A DNA stretch of 64,000 nucleotides from Alloascoidea africana (GCA_030581615.1 JAKTTT010000003.1:248001-312000); one strand, 5' to 3'. Counted from the first letter of the stretch, positions 33,048-43,436 are shown. Program-made: numbers and translations. Notes: a model not told the origin generated them from the letters alone.

Positions 33048-33945
33048 ATAGAGGAGCTGAAATAATTGTAAATATGATCTTTTTCTGTAAATATATAGTT
33101 AGCAAAAAAAAGAGCATCTCGCATTTTGCTAAACAGGCCATCATTTGGGCCAAGCTCTGGGTTTGGGTCATCATTACAGATGGGATGCAATTATCAGTTT
33201 TGCATCTTGGTTGGCAGGTGCAAAATAAAATGTGCCTGAAACTGAAGTTTCTAATGTTTAAACATTAATCAGCAAACGGTGAAGACTATACCAAAAATAA
33301 GAGCTACTTATTCGATCAACAGGGCTCTCGTTATGTCTAGACAAGATCAGAAAAAGAATCCTGAGGTTTTTGTGTAATGCTGGATGCTGCCCTAAGCATA
33401 ATGGCCGCAGCACAAGGGTCCAGAGGAGAACGAACCCAGTTCGCTGTCAAAATTTCGCTACACTACAATTTTCACTCAAGATCTCAATTCGTCAAGACCC
33501 GCTGCTGTCCATGAGCTCAGAAAACTCCAATATCTGTCTTTTCCCGGAAGTTGGACTCCCTCCTGCTAGCTTAAGCGATTGGGGAAAGGCACAGCCAAGC
33601 ATCCTGCAACTTCTTCCCCACATTTGGGTCTGGAAGCAGACGATGCCAGATTCCGGAACAGCGCTCGGTCTTGGCCAGGGACGTTTGGAAGAGCCAGGCA
33701 CCGGCGGTGTGGAGCCAAACGGCGTTGCATCCAGTTGGAAGGAAAGCGACGAGAGCGATGTTTAAGGGTGTATACGATGGACGCATTTGGCAATGTTTTC
33801 CCACAGGCAGACACACATTTAAATTATGGGCTCTGCCCAGCGGGAAAAGCTGTGATCGGCGGACTTCTCGATGGCTCGGGTATATAACTTATAAATACTG
33901 TTACAGCTCCTCTCGACCCTCAACACCATCTTCAGCTTCTTCGAA
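33048..33945. promoter_or_regulatory. Intergenic region with GC-rich patch and TATA box before the zinc-knuckle gene
   Basis: About 900 bp. A GC-rich patch spans about 33580-33770 and creates several overlapping open frames on both strands that I do not accept as genes. A TATATAA/TATAAATA pair at about 33880-33897 lies about 60 bp before the downstream ATG. Confidence 0.5.
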
Positions 33946-34632
33946 ATGTCCTCCATGTTCAGCAAGACATGTTACAAATGCGGAAATATGGACCACTATG
34001 CCGAGGACTGTGAACATCCCACTCGTCTCTGCTATAATTGCAAGCAAAGTGGCCATGAGTCCAAAGCATGTCCTTTTCCCAAGGGAAGCTCTTTCAAGCA
34101 ATGCTACTACTGTAAAGGAATGGGCCATATCCAGAAAGAATGTCCCTGGAATTACAGCTACGGCCATAAAAAATCACAGTGTCACCGGTGCGGTGGGTTT
34201 GGCCATACTGCAAAGAGTTGCACTGTTTACCTGTACTCGCTCTATCCTGGCCCTATAACGGTTTATCCTCCTAATGGACCCTTGGGGTACCCGTACTCAC
34301 CTTATCCTTCTCCTCCTCCACTGCCAATGTCGATGGATCCATACCAGTATCCATACTACCCCAGTGGTCATAACCAACAAGCACGTTTCCAGAATATCCA
34401 ACCAAGCTGGCATCAGAAAATGATAGAACCAACTCTTCACAGTCCTTCTGAAAGTAGGATACCTGAAACTTCAACCTCTAATGTTGGTAGCATTGACGAT
34501 TACCACCCAGAAGATCACACAGGAGAAACCACCCTCCCCAACACTCCCTCTCCGTCAAAATCCGAACTGTCTGCATCGGATTGTTCTGATGGTGCATCTT
34601 TCCAATCCAGATCCCCTTGTTCCACGCCATGA
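33946..34632 (+). CDS. CCHC zinc-knuckle nucleic-acid-binding protein, Gis2/CNBP-like
   Basis: A 228-residue protein with four CX2CX4HX4C knuckles in the first 95 residues: CYKCGNMDHYAEDC, CYNCKQSGHESKAC, CYYCKGMGHIQKEC and CHRCGGFGHTAKSC. The rest is a Tyr/Pro-rich then Ser/Thr-rich disordered tail. S. cerevisiae Gis2 has seven knuckles in 153 residues and no such tail, so this is a family relative rather than a certain orthologue. CNBP-type proteins bind single-stranded G-rich RNA and DNA and associate with translating ribosomes. A second in-frame ATG lies three codons later. A TATA box sits in the promoter. Confidence 0.85.
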   Translation: MSSMFSKTCYKCGNMDHYAEDCEHPTRLCYNCKQSGHESKACPFPKGSSFKQCYYCKGMGHIQKECPWNYSYGHKKSQCHRCGGFGHTAKSCTVYLYSLYPGPITVYPPNGPLGYPYSPYPSPPPLPMSMDPYQYPYYPSGHNQQARFQNIQPSWHQKMIEPTLHSPSESRIPETSTSNVGSIDDYHPEDHTGETTLPNTPSPSKSELSASDCSDGASFQSRSPCSTP

Positions 34633-35797
34633 AAAAATCATTAAACGCTTTATCTTTTTTAATAGGCTGTCATGCCACTCAAAGTAAAAATGGTTTTCTC
34701 ATTGACGAAAGCGTTTACATCGGGTTTTTAACCGCTGTCATTAAACTGTCGAGTTTACGATTGTACATCTACTTTATAAACAGTGTCAATATGAAAAGCA
34801 ACTTCAATAAATGGGATTCTTGGATAGAATTTTAATTCAACAGCTATGAAAAGGAGAATATGACAGGAATTTTCTTATTATTTGCAATGATAGCTTTTAC
34901 GATTATCTACTCCATTCTAAATTTTGCAATTGATCATCCCATGGTTTGGAGCAAGCCTCTCTTTTCCAAATCAGTTTTTGAAAGTGCTCAGCTATAGTAA
35001 AAGGTCATTTTTAGCCAACCAGCACATAATATTGAAAGCCAATAACTTGTTAAAATCTTCATAATAGAGCCAATCATTCCAAATTTTTATGTGTTTAATT
35101 CTGTCAATTCAATTTCACAAAATCATGTTATAGCAAAAGCTGTTTTAATCAATCATCGATAACCATTCGGGCTTATGTATTTAGGGTCATTGAATGAAGC
35201 AGGTGTTTGACACAATCATTGGGTCAGTTGATGCTAGTGCTGAAGCATCTGAAGACATCTTAATGTATAATTTAGACCTGTATTAAGGTTTTACATGTCC
35301 TAGGATTAAGATTTATAAAACAAGTTGTTGAATTCTAGTATCAGTAAGGGTTCAAGGGAAATCAAGGCCTCCCTAGTTCACCACAATAACCGCTGAGTAA
35401 TTATAGGAAGAGGATCTCACCACTGTATCAAGCCAAGCCGAATTCGAACCCAAGCGGAAGCATACTATTGTACGAATGCTAGCACAGTTCCGTAAGTTAA
35501 AACTTCTTATCAGTTATTGTTTCGAAATCCAATGAATATTAGTTCTTGCGAATCGTTCAAATAAAGAGAAGATCTTGCACTTGTCTTGACCAATTTGGAC
35601 CGTCAGACTCTAGCAATTTCAAGATTGGGAGCAAAATCATGTTGTTATTTGTTCTGTAATCATCAATGATTGATGCATGCTTTCAAAACAAATTTTGGAC
35701 GAAATTGATTCGGAAACAGTTGTATAGATGTTTCAAAATGATTCTCCACATTTCTCTTTTCATTTCCATCAACTGATCGATCCAAAAAACAAATTTC
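34633..35797. other. Gene-free region left of tRNA-Asn
   Basis: About 1.2 kb of AT-rich DNA. No protein gene is supported. A segment at about 35425-35500 has short pieces resembling tRNA arms but does not fold as one. Confidence 0.5.
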
Positions 35798-35871
35798 CGA
35801 CCCCGGAGAGGATTGAACTCTCGATCTCACGATTAACAGTCGTGCGCCTTAACCAGCTTGGCCACGGAGTC
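35798..35871 (-). tRNA. tRNA-Asn (anticodon GTT)
   Basis: A 74-nt cloverleaf without intron on the minus strand. The acceptor arms GACTCCG and CGGGGTC pair with one G-T; the anticodon arm is CACGA-CTGTTAA-TCGTG and the T arm GAGAG-TTCAATC-CTCTC. The D arm carries AGCTGGTTAA. The discriminator base is G. Confidence 0.97.
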
Positions 35872-36124
35872 ATAGATTGCGCAATATAAGAGATGCTGAA
35901 GAGAATGAAGGAAATGTGAAGGATAGGATGACAAGAGAAACAAAGGATGGTTTACAAAGAAGAACACAAAGGCTGGTTACCTTTGTTGTAAGTTACATGA
36001 GTCATAACACTTCGGTTTGCACCTAGAAGTGAGGTACATTGAACAATGACAATTACATGAAAGTACATCAAAGGACAACGGAACGCACAAAGGAAAACGG
36101 AGTTCAGAAAGCAATCAAAAGAAT
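35872..36124. other. Spacer upstream of tRNA-Asn
   Basis: About 250 bp of purine-rich DNA between the tRNA-Asn 5' end and the left LTR. Nothing else is recognised. Confidence 0.5.
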
Positions 36125-36374
36125 TGTCATTATTGCTCTGTCGTCTCTATCATATTTTCTTTTACTAACTACTTCGTTAGTCTCTTATTAACTTTATGCT
36201 TTTCTTTCTCAATTGCTATCAATCTATACTCTTTTCGTGTTAGCAATACTTTTACTTTTATTCTTGATCGTATATAATCTTTATTTATCGTCGAAGTCTA
36301 TATAAGGGCATCTTTTTGCCACTTTTTAATATAGGAATTAACAAGTTTTTCTTCTAAATCACTTCCGTGATATT
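36125..36374 (+). repeat. Left LTR
   Basis: Rightward LTR from TGTCATTATTGC to just before TGGTAGCG. It includes the TATA-like TATATAAGGG near 36300. The outer boundary is placed by matching the opposite copy and could shift by a few bases. Confidence 0.65.
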
Positions 36375-36735
36375 TGGTAGCGATGCGCTAAAAGTTCCTA
36401 GGCTATTTTTTTACTTATTATCTATTGTTACAACTACTGATTGTTACTACTGATTGTTACTACTGATTGTTACTTAGATCTACGATTTGACTTTTTTCTT
36501 ATCAGTTTTCCGTCCAATTTGTACGTCTTCAGGTTAGGGATTTTGAATTTAATTTTGGCGCCTTGACTGGTCGGAGCAGGTTCTGAGGGATTGATATTGG
36601 ACGACATCGCTGAAAAGAAAAAGGCTCAAAGAAAAAAATAACAATCAGTAGTAACAATCAGTAGTAACAATCAGTAGTGGTAACAATAGATAAATAGAAA
36701 AAAATAGCCTAGGAACTTTTAGCGCATCGCTACCA

Positions 36736-37088
36736 AATATCACAGGAGTGATTTAGTAGAAAAACTTGTTAATTCCTATATTAAAAAGTGGCAAAAAGAT
36801 GCCCTTATATAGACTTCGACGATAAATAAAGATTATATACGATCAAGAATAAAAGTAAAAGTATTGCTAACACGAAAAGAGTATAGCTTCATAGCAATTA
36901 AGAAAGAAAAGATAATCAATAACAATAAAGAATAACCACAGCAAGATTGTAATAAAGTAGATAAAAAGAAAAGAAGAAGTATAACTTTAATAAGAACAAA
37001 AGACAAAGTATAACGTTAAGAAGAGAATAAAGGAAATAGTTAGTAAAAGAAGGTAAAGTAAAGAGACGCCAGAGCAATAATCGTCACA
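36736..37088 (-). repeat. Right LTR, inverted copy
   Basis: Leftward copy of the LTR, about 90-100 bp longer than the left one because of an extra purine-rich stretch. No clear 5-bp target duplication is visible at the two outer ends. Confidence 0.65.
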
Positions 37089-37300
37089 CTTACAAACAAT
37101 GTAAGAGAACAAAACCTCAGCTCTGAACTCTTAGGTTGTGGTTTGGTTCGTAAAACTTGTATTGAGGTAACTTGTCGAAAAGAACAAGGAAGCTACAGAA
37201 ACTAACTTAAATACACATCATCAGCATTCATTTTACTCAGGTGACCAGTTGTACCATCAGAACAAAGAGTAAGAATAATAGTTTTTACAAACAAAAAATC
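37089..37300. other. Spacer upstream of tRNA-Pro
   Basis: About 210 bp between the right LTR and the tRNA-Pro gene, with no recognised content. Confidence 0.5.
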
Positions 37301-37396
37301 GGCCGTGTGGTCTAGTAGTATGATACTCGCTTTGGGTAGCGACAGTTAAGCAAACTTGACTGCGAGTGGTCCTGGGTTCAATTCCCAGCTCGGCCC
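37301..37396 (+). tRNA. tRNA-Pro (anticodon TGG) with a 24-nt intron
   Basis: A 72-nt mature cloverleaf interrupted by an intron at 37337-37360, directly 3' of the base after the anticodon. Acceptor arms are GGCCGTG and CTCGGCC, with the T-T pair also present in S. cerevisiae tRNA-Pro. The anticodon arm is CTCGC-TTTGGGT-GCGAG and the T arm CTGGG-TTCAATT-CCCAG. A T-run follows the gene at about 37419, fitting Pol III termination. Confidence 0.97.
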
Positions 37397-40194
37397 TGTT
37401 TTTGCCAACCTTGATCTTTTTTTTTAACACATTTAGTAGCCTGAATACCAGTGTTTGAATGGCTGGTGTGTAAGTAGTTGATTTTTGCATTCGAAACATT
37501 TGTTGAGCAGTTCATGATAACTTCACCATGACTTTCAATGATCCAACTAGTGATTGCATAGAGGAAAACAGCATCCAACAACTTCTGGAATAATAGAGCC
37601 CACATCGCATTCTAAAAAGCACAGGCTACGTATGTACTAATACACACAAGAAAACCAAAAAATTGATTAAGCCATTGACCGCTGATGATAAGTCTTTGAA
37701 ACTAGGTTTGGTCTTGGTGAATAAGTGCTTCTGACCTTTTGTTCTCCAGAAATACTACCCAATACCACATAAAAGCCTAGATAGTCAATGCAAATCTTAC
37801 TCAACTAATAAACACTTATGCCAAACTAAAAATCATACTTTGAGTAATCACGGCTGCTCCAAGATTTAACCACACCTTTATATTTGTGGGATTGAAAAAG
37901 ATTGGCGACTTTTACAATAGAATATGACTGGGATCTTAGTTGCGCGTGGTGTTGTCACAGAGAAGGTAAAATGTTTAAAGTCTAGCATTGTTCTCGACTA
38001 AAACCCGGTGAATGATAATGTATAAACCATCTTTTCTTTTTTGGTAAAGGCATTTGCCGATTTCAGCAATCACTTGCCAAGGTTGTTTAAATTGATATAT
38101 TAACTAGAAGTAGGCTTATTTCTTAAGCTATATCTCTCATCGCTTTTGTGGGCAAGAGCTTATTGTGACAAATAATAACATCATAGGAAATTTTTGAATG
38201 TTTTTGTTTGTCAAAAAGTAAAATGTTGGATAGCACATTTAACAAGTACAAAACCGAAGTGAGACTTTTCTAAGCCAAAAAATTTGAAGATACAATTGAC
38301 TTTTAAAGCCCCTATATTCGGTTTTCTTATCTGTTAATTTTACAAATTAATAGTCACACTTTCCCGCAGCCTGTCAGGATCAGAAACAAGGGTCAAGAAA
38401 AGATTCCACGGTGAATAAAGGTGGCTAATTTGGAAATAATTCAAGTATTAGTAACAATCTTTGGAAGATGTTTACAGACTATTATCTTTGGCGGACCTTA
38501 CAATGTGTTATTTTTTTGAATCTTGATCCGTAAAGGTGAGGGATGCCATAATATCGCTATTAAATGGTTTTAACTTCTAATCTATTGTGTAATTGTCACT
38601 ATAAGCGATGTAATACAAAGCTGATCAAAGCGAGCTTGCTCTCTTTAAAAATGAGTAGTTCAACCTCTGTTCATATTGGTGAGTGTTGGCAACTTATTCA
38701 TGCCAACCGAAACTATTCCTGTCAATCGTAGCTCTATGTTATCAAATGTATATTTTACGGGTCGAAGCATCTTGCTGTTACTGGATTAAGCGATCTTAAT
38801 TAAAAACCTGGAGTATAAATCAAACGAAAACAGAACCTGGTATGAATTATTTAGTTCTACGCAACCGAATTCTTGGAATCTATAAAAAAAATAAGGAGCG
38901 CTTTCCCGATAACTTTTAAAAACCACAAGCAAGAATGTGACAGGCGCATACCTGGAGATAGCTTTTTTTGGATTTTTCATTAGCGTGCTACTTTTGATTT
39001 TTTCCGTCAGAACAATGCTTTTACGGGAATTAATTCAGTATTATTTATCTTCTAATCACAAAATCAACTTTTGAAAACTATGAGAAATAACTCCAACAGT
39101 ATTGCAAACAATACGAACTGTTGGATGTCTAATGCTTATGGTGTATCTAGTCTATCATTAAACATATCAAAAGCTTCATACAGCTTCTCTCGAAAAGCAA
39201 TCTCCCTAAAACACACAATTTTTATAAATCAGACCTAACATTCTCAATTTTGTGTTCGAATAAAAATAACTCCAGTTCTTTGATTTTGTAAACAAGAATC
39301 AAACATGTAGTTGATGCCAAGATCAAAGTTCCTAAGTATGCCGAAGCCCTGACGGGGCCTGTGCTACTCATCAGTGACTTTGCGAACACGAGACACGCAT
39401 TGTTCTGCAAATCTGTGGGGGAGTGCTATAGCAAGGCGACAGAAATGTTTGCAGTTTTATGTGTCATGGTAGTCCATCTGATGATGATGATGGCAACAAC
39501 TGGAGTTTTGGCACTGGTGGTGTCTGCAGACGGTGCAGCGTATTTTTCACCATGCGTGATGGCCAGTAGTGTCTCACACGTTTCCCAACTCCGTTGCAGA
39601 CGGACCAAACTCACATTCGGAAGGAATAGGAAGGAATAAACCGGAGGAGATATCTTTCTATTTTTTCTTAGGGTCTTCGTTCTTTGATACACGGATAAGA
39701 TGAGGCTCCAACACAATGTGGTCTTTTTCAAGGTTCTCAAAGCGCCTGAACGCAACGGCGACTCAAATACTAGGATTGATCACTATATACGTTGCTGGGA
39801 TTTAACACTGCTAGGAGGCATTGATTTTGATGGTCTTCCAAGACATGTGCTATAAGCTGTGTGACCAGAGCTGAGACAAAATGTGTGCCTTGCAAATCAA
39901 AGAGTGTCAAGGCATAACGGCCTTTTGGCTGTGCAAGCCATCCAGATTCAAATCACACACGTTGCTGCTCATTCCCATCGGATCGCTACATCAAAGACAC
40001 CAGGCCCATGCCTTATTACAATATTGGCATCATGCAATGAAACCAACACCCATGGATGCCTACCATAAATGGATCACTATAAATCTAAGAAACTTTCTTT
40101 GTGCTGGGTCTGACTTTCTAAAGACATCAAAGAAAAATCTTCACAAGATCCGAATCCCATATTCTACACTAAGAATTAATACTCATATACTACA
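37397..40194. other. 2.8-kb gene-poor region before the peroxisomal carrier gene
   Basis: No gene is firmly supported. Two small minus-strand frames deserve mention: an ATG-started 64-codon frame at 38786-38980, and a 49-codon frame at 39222-39371 with a predicted membrane segment. Both lack recognisable relatives. Confidence 0.45.
39136..39371 (-). CDS. Possible small single-span membrane protein
   Basis: The ATG at 39371 opens a 49-residue frame with a hydrophobic helix (SAYLGTLILASTTCLILVY) and a charged stretch (KIKELELFLFEHKIENV), ending at 39222. Just beyond, after TTTTAG at 39206, a matching frame continues as EIAFREKLYEAFDMFNDRLD to a stop at 39136. Joining them needs a 29-nt gap, shorter than any other intron here, so either the gene is 49 codons or this is coincidence. 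Unrecognised. Confidence 0.22.
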
Positions 40195-41250
40195 ATGACA
40201 GACACTAGAATTGATCCAGTAGCCCATGCTATTGCTGGAGCTGGCGGTGGTGTCTTATCTATGGCTATCACATATCCACTTTTGAACATTACACTTCGCG
40301 CTCAGACAGAAGCGAAAAAGAGAGAATCATGTGCCAAAATGGTTGTCACCGACAATACAGGCAAAGAAAAAGAGGAAGATGCTCTCATTTCAGAAGTGGA
40401 ACTTTCATCCGAATCTGCCTGTTCTTCAAAGAACAGTGTTGTTGATTTGGAATTGGGAGAAGAAGAGCCAAAACCAAAGCAACTTTCCCGATCATCAGTC
40501 CAAATTTTCCGAGATATCTTGGCTAACGAAGGAATTGCGGGCCTATTCACTGGTCTTGAGACTGCACTTGTCTCCGTCTCAACTTCCAATTTTGTCTACT
40601 ACTACTTTTATGAAGGTGCGAAATCTGTCTTTAAAGCAATGAATGAAAATTCAGAACTTAGCACACTCCAATCAATGACTACTGGACTCGTCGCAGGCTC
40701 TGCAACTACCTGTATAACAAACCCTCTTTGGGTTTTGAACACCAGAATGACAGTCAATTCAAAAAACAGCAAGAAACAAAGGTCAAGCCTTCAAACGTTT
40801 ATGGAAATCATTCAAACCGAAGGAGTGGGCGCTTTATTTTCTGGCCTTGGTCCGTCTCTCATCCTGGTTTCTAATCCTATTATCCAATACACGTGTTTTG
40901 AAAGGTTGCGGTTGCTTATTCTAAGAAAGAGAAAGCCAACAGCCGGAGACGCGTTTATAATTGGCGCCATTGCAAAACTCATAGCTACCATTTTCACCTA
41001 CCCATACATTACTATAAAGTCCCGCCTACAATTGGCGAAAGACAAAGAGAATACCAATTCCTTCTCAATTCTAAAGAAAATGGTCCGAGAAGAGGGATTT
41101 CTATCTCTTTACAAGGGTTTGGATGTCAAACTATTCCAATCGGTACTTACAAGCGCATTCTTGTTTTACTTCAAGGAATATCTATTGACGTTTGTCGTTA
41201 AAATGTTGTCACTTCTGCGGCTGCTAAAATCCAGAAGACACAATTTCTAA
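40195..41250 (+). CDS. ANT1: Peroxisomal adenine nucleotide carrier, Ant1/PMP47-like
   Basis: A 351-residue member of the mitochondrial carrier family, most like the peroxisomal ATP carriers Ant1 (S. cerevisiae) and PMP47 (Candida boidinii). Three repeats carry degenerate carrier signatures: YPLLNITLRAQ, NPLWVLNTRM and YPYITIKSRLQ. Each is followed by a second helix with EG motifs (NEGIAGLFTG, TEGVGALFSG, EEGFLSLYKG). A Ser/Glu-rich insert at about 45-95 in the first matrix loop is typical of this subfamily. By family knowledge it exchanges cytosolic ATP for peroxisomal AMP to support fatty-acid activation. The start is the first ATG. No intron. Confidence 0.9.
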   Translation: MTDTRIDPVAHAIAGAGGGVLSMAITYPLLNITLRAQTEAKKRESCAKMVVTDNTGKEKEEDALISEVELSSESACSSKNSVVDLELGEEEPKPKQLSRSSVQIFRDILANEGIAGLFTGLETALVSVSTSNFVYYYFYEGAKSVFKAMNENSELSTLQSMTTGLVAGSATTCITNPLWVLNTRMTVNSKNSKKQRSSLQTFMEIIQTEGVGALFSGLGPSLILVSNPIIQYTCFERLRLLILRKRKPTAGDAFIIGAIAKLIATIFTYPYITIKSRLQLAKDKENTNSFSILKKMVREEGFLSLYKGLDVKLFQSVLTSAFLFYFKEYLLTFVVKMLSLLRLLKSRRHNF

Positions 41251-41539
41251 AGTATTCACTATGTCCTACTCCCTAAGGAGATTTATTGTTATATTATTGA
41301 AAAAAACGGGGTTCCTAACCCTCTACGCTTTGTACTTTCAAATTTCTGTTATTGTGACATAAAGAGTTTCAATTATTTATTGTTCCCCTCTGCTTAGCCC
41401 ACAAGAGAACCATACTTATAGATAGATGGATAGACTATAATAAATGACAAAATGTTCTATTGCACTTTGGTAAAACAGTTTTGAATTTTTTAAGTATTTG
41501 GGGACGGCATTACAACGAAACAGTAAATAAAATGCTGGA

Positions 41540-42125
41540 TTATTTAAGAGGGACAAACTTGGAAGATGCACTGGCACCAACACCAGGTCGACCGTGACGG
41601 ACTGGGGTGTAAGAGATGGAGAATTCGCCCAGGTAGTGGCCAACCATCTCAGGCTTGATCTCAACCTGGTTAAAGACCTTTCCGTTGTAGACACCAATAA
41701 CCGAACCAATCATTTCAGGAACCACAATCATGTTTCTCAAATGTGTTTTGACAAGAGCGGGCTTCTCGTTGGGCTCACAAGCAGCCTTGGCAGCACGGAG
41801 CTTCTTGATGAGGCCATAGGGCTTTGAGTCCAATCCTCTGTTGAACTTTCTTCTGACACGAGAAGTGGCGAGCTCGGTGAACTCTTCAGTTGAAAGGTCG
41901 AGGAGCTTCTCGAGGTCGACACCACGGTAGGAAAATGTTCGGAAAGTTCTTCGTTGACGGACTATTCATAGAGTAAATATTAGTATTGAATCCACGAAAC
42001 ACATATGGGATAAGGTGTTCAGTTTCACTGGCGTGTGCAACCAGAGAAACTGTTGAAAAAAGTTTGTCGTTGATACTCCAGTCATCCATTATCAGAAAAT
42101 ATGCCCATAACTTACCTTCAGACAT
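41540..42125 (-). CDS. RPS15: 40S ribosomal protein uS19 (S15)
   Basis: Two exons, 42125-42116 (ATGTCTGAAG) and 41961-41540, give 143 residues against 142 in S. cerevisiae. uS19 sits in the head of the 40S subunit near the decoding site and is needed for pre-40S export. Landmarks are [41 protein letters not shown] and [19 protein letters not shown]. The 154-nt intron has donor GTAAGT and a TACTAAT branch. Codons are GC-ending, as expected for high expression. It diverges from RPP2, another ribosomal gene, 333 bp away. Confidence 0.97.
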
Positions 42126-42458
42126 GTTGTATGGTGTTGAATAGTCTGTAAATGTAAACGATCAATATCCTACTTCTGAAGGTTTGGCTGTTGCGTGTGA
42201 CAAACTCCAATTCACACCCGGACCCAAATTTACCACTGTACTTCAAAAAGCATGTCACGTAATCTAGGGCACAACCCTATCAGTTAACAAGAGTGGCTAC
42301 GGGTAAATATCAGAACAGATTCATATTTCAAAGAAGAGATGTTGTACTCTTTTTACTTTTACCACATCATCTGTCTGTCTTGAAAAGAATAGTCTGTCGA
42401 AAGGCTTAAAAGCGATTATTCTATTAACCAGTATCAACGAAAAGACCATTTTTGAAAA
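42126..42458. promoter_or_regulatory. Shared RPS15/RPP2 promoter with Cbf1-like and Tbf1-like sites
   Basis: Midway between the two ribosomal protein genes are GTCACGTA (42254-42261, Cbf1-like), TCTAGGG (42263-42269) and AACCCTAT (42273-42280). The last two resemble Tbf1 sites in opposite orientation, 3 bp apart. Tbf1 and Cbf1 control ribosomal protein genes in yeasts such as Candida albicans, where Rap1 does not. No Rap1 consensus is seen. Confidence 0.5.
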
Positions 42459-42962
42459 AGTACGTGATTCTTTTTATTTGCGAGAGTCTGAATCACAGTG
42501 TTTGACTTTTCTGGGGAGGATACCAGTTCTGGAAGAAGAATTATGAGTCTAACATTTTGACATCCAATATAGTGAAATACCTTGCTGCTTATCTTCTCCT
42601 TGTTAACGGTGGTAACTCTCACCCATCTGCCAAAGACGTTAAACACGTTTTGTCTTCAATCGGTGTTGAAGCCGAGGACGACCGTCTTAACAACCTTTTG
42701 AAGGAACTCGAGGGCAAGACTGTTGAAGAGCTCATCGCCGAAGGTTCTGCCAAGCTCGCTTCTGTTCCCACTGGAGGTGCCGCTGCTTCTTCTGGTGGTG
42801 CTGCCGCTGCTGGAGGTGCTGCTGCCGAGGAGGCTGCCGCTGAAGAGGAGGAGTCTGAGAAGGAGGAATCCGATGATGATATGGGTATGCACTAAGTTCA
42901 AACAGCTTTTTTCCTCTTTCTATGCTAACATTTTGATTTTAGGATTCGGTCTTTTCGACTAA
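42459..42962 (+). CDS. RPP2: Acidic 60S stalk protein P2, start codon split by an intron
   Basis: Three exons: a last leader base A at 42459, then 42573-42884 and 42943-42962. They give 110 residues beginning [15 protein letters not shown] and ending SDDDMGFGLFD, both diagnostic of P2. P2 pairs with P1 on the ribosomal stalk and recruits elongation factors. Intron 1 (113 nt, donor GTACGT, branch CTAAC) separates the A of the start codon from its TG. Intron 2 (58 nt, donor GTATGC, branch GCTAAC) precedes the last 20 nt, so the conserved GFGLFD tail depends on splicing; unspliced RNA would end in GMH. An Ala/Gly hinge and an acidic Glu/Lys/Ser stretch lie between. Confidence 0.93.
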
Positions 42963-43436
42963 AAACCTTGGCGGATTGATCTTGTCGGGAAAACATTTTT
43001 TTGTAACATATGTTTATTAGAAATTAATTATTGTGGATAATCTTTTCTAATAAAGGTTCAAAAATTTAAATTACTTAAAGATTGTAGCTTTTCCCAATTG
43101 TAGTAATGGTACAAGTCCTATGCCCATGGCGAAATTACTTGATCCATTGATCACAGAAACGCATACTCAGGAGAATATTGGCAGTAGGTAGGTACACTTC
43201 CTGTCCAGGAATTTCTTGTTAAGCCAGCTGTTGCAAATTAATAGAATCAAAGACTACAACTCTATATCTGTGGCATGGACTTAAAGTAGAAATGCATCTA
43301 ACTACAAGGCATTGAGACCTCTATTCAATTATATGCATACTAGGGTATCTTCAAGAAGCTATCAATCACATTGCAATAAGTTTTAATTATCCCCAGAAAG
43401 CTTGGCAAGTTTTCGCGCTTGGTTCGCAAAAACATC
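42963..43436. other. Convergent intergenic region
   Basis: About 470 bp, AT-rich, between RPP2 and the unknown minus-strand gene. No gene-like content. Confidence 0.55.

Larger units (their letters stand above)
36125..37088. mobile_element. Broken LTR retroelement with inverted LTR-leader arms
   Basis: A fossil LTR element of about 960 bp in which two LTR-plus-leader copies face each other around a core of about 170 bp. The left copy (36125-36474) reads rightward and the right copy (37088-36646) reads leftward. Each LTR starts with TGT, contains TATATAAG, and is followed by TGGTAGCG, a primer-binding site complementary to the 3' end of initiator tRNA-Met as in yeast Ty elements. Each leader contains repeated TGATTGTTACTAC units. 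The core holds about 45 codons of a possible gag start (MSSNINPSEPAPTSQ). No pol is present and the element is broken. The inner 250 bp of the arms are nearly identical, suggesting a fairly recent origin; the outer LTR parts differ more, with a length difference of roughly 90 bp. I cannot decide between Ty1/copia and Ty3/gypsy. Confidence 0.75.

Noticed and set aside
33370-34260. Overlapping frames of 80-195 codons around the zinc-knuckle gene promoter
   Set aside because: They overlap each other on both strands and the true CCHC gene; none has a motif.
35425-35500. tRNA-like sequence
   Set aside because: It contains TTCGAA-like and D-arm-like pieces on the minus strand, but acceptor and T stems do not pair. 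At best a decayed copy.
38786-38980. 64-codon minus-strand frame, with a possible internal GTATGC-TATAG intron
   Set aside because: Splice signals are present, but both spliced and unspliced products lack any recognisable fe​ature and it is isolated in a gene desert.
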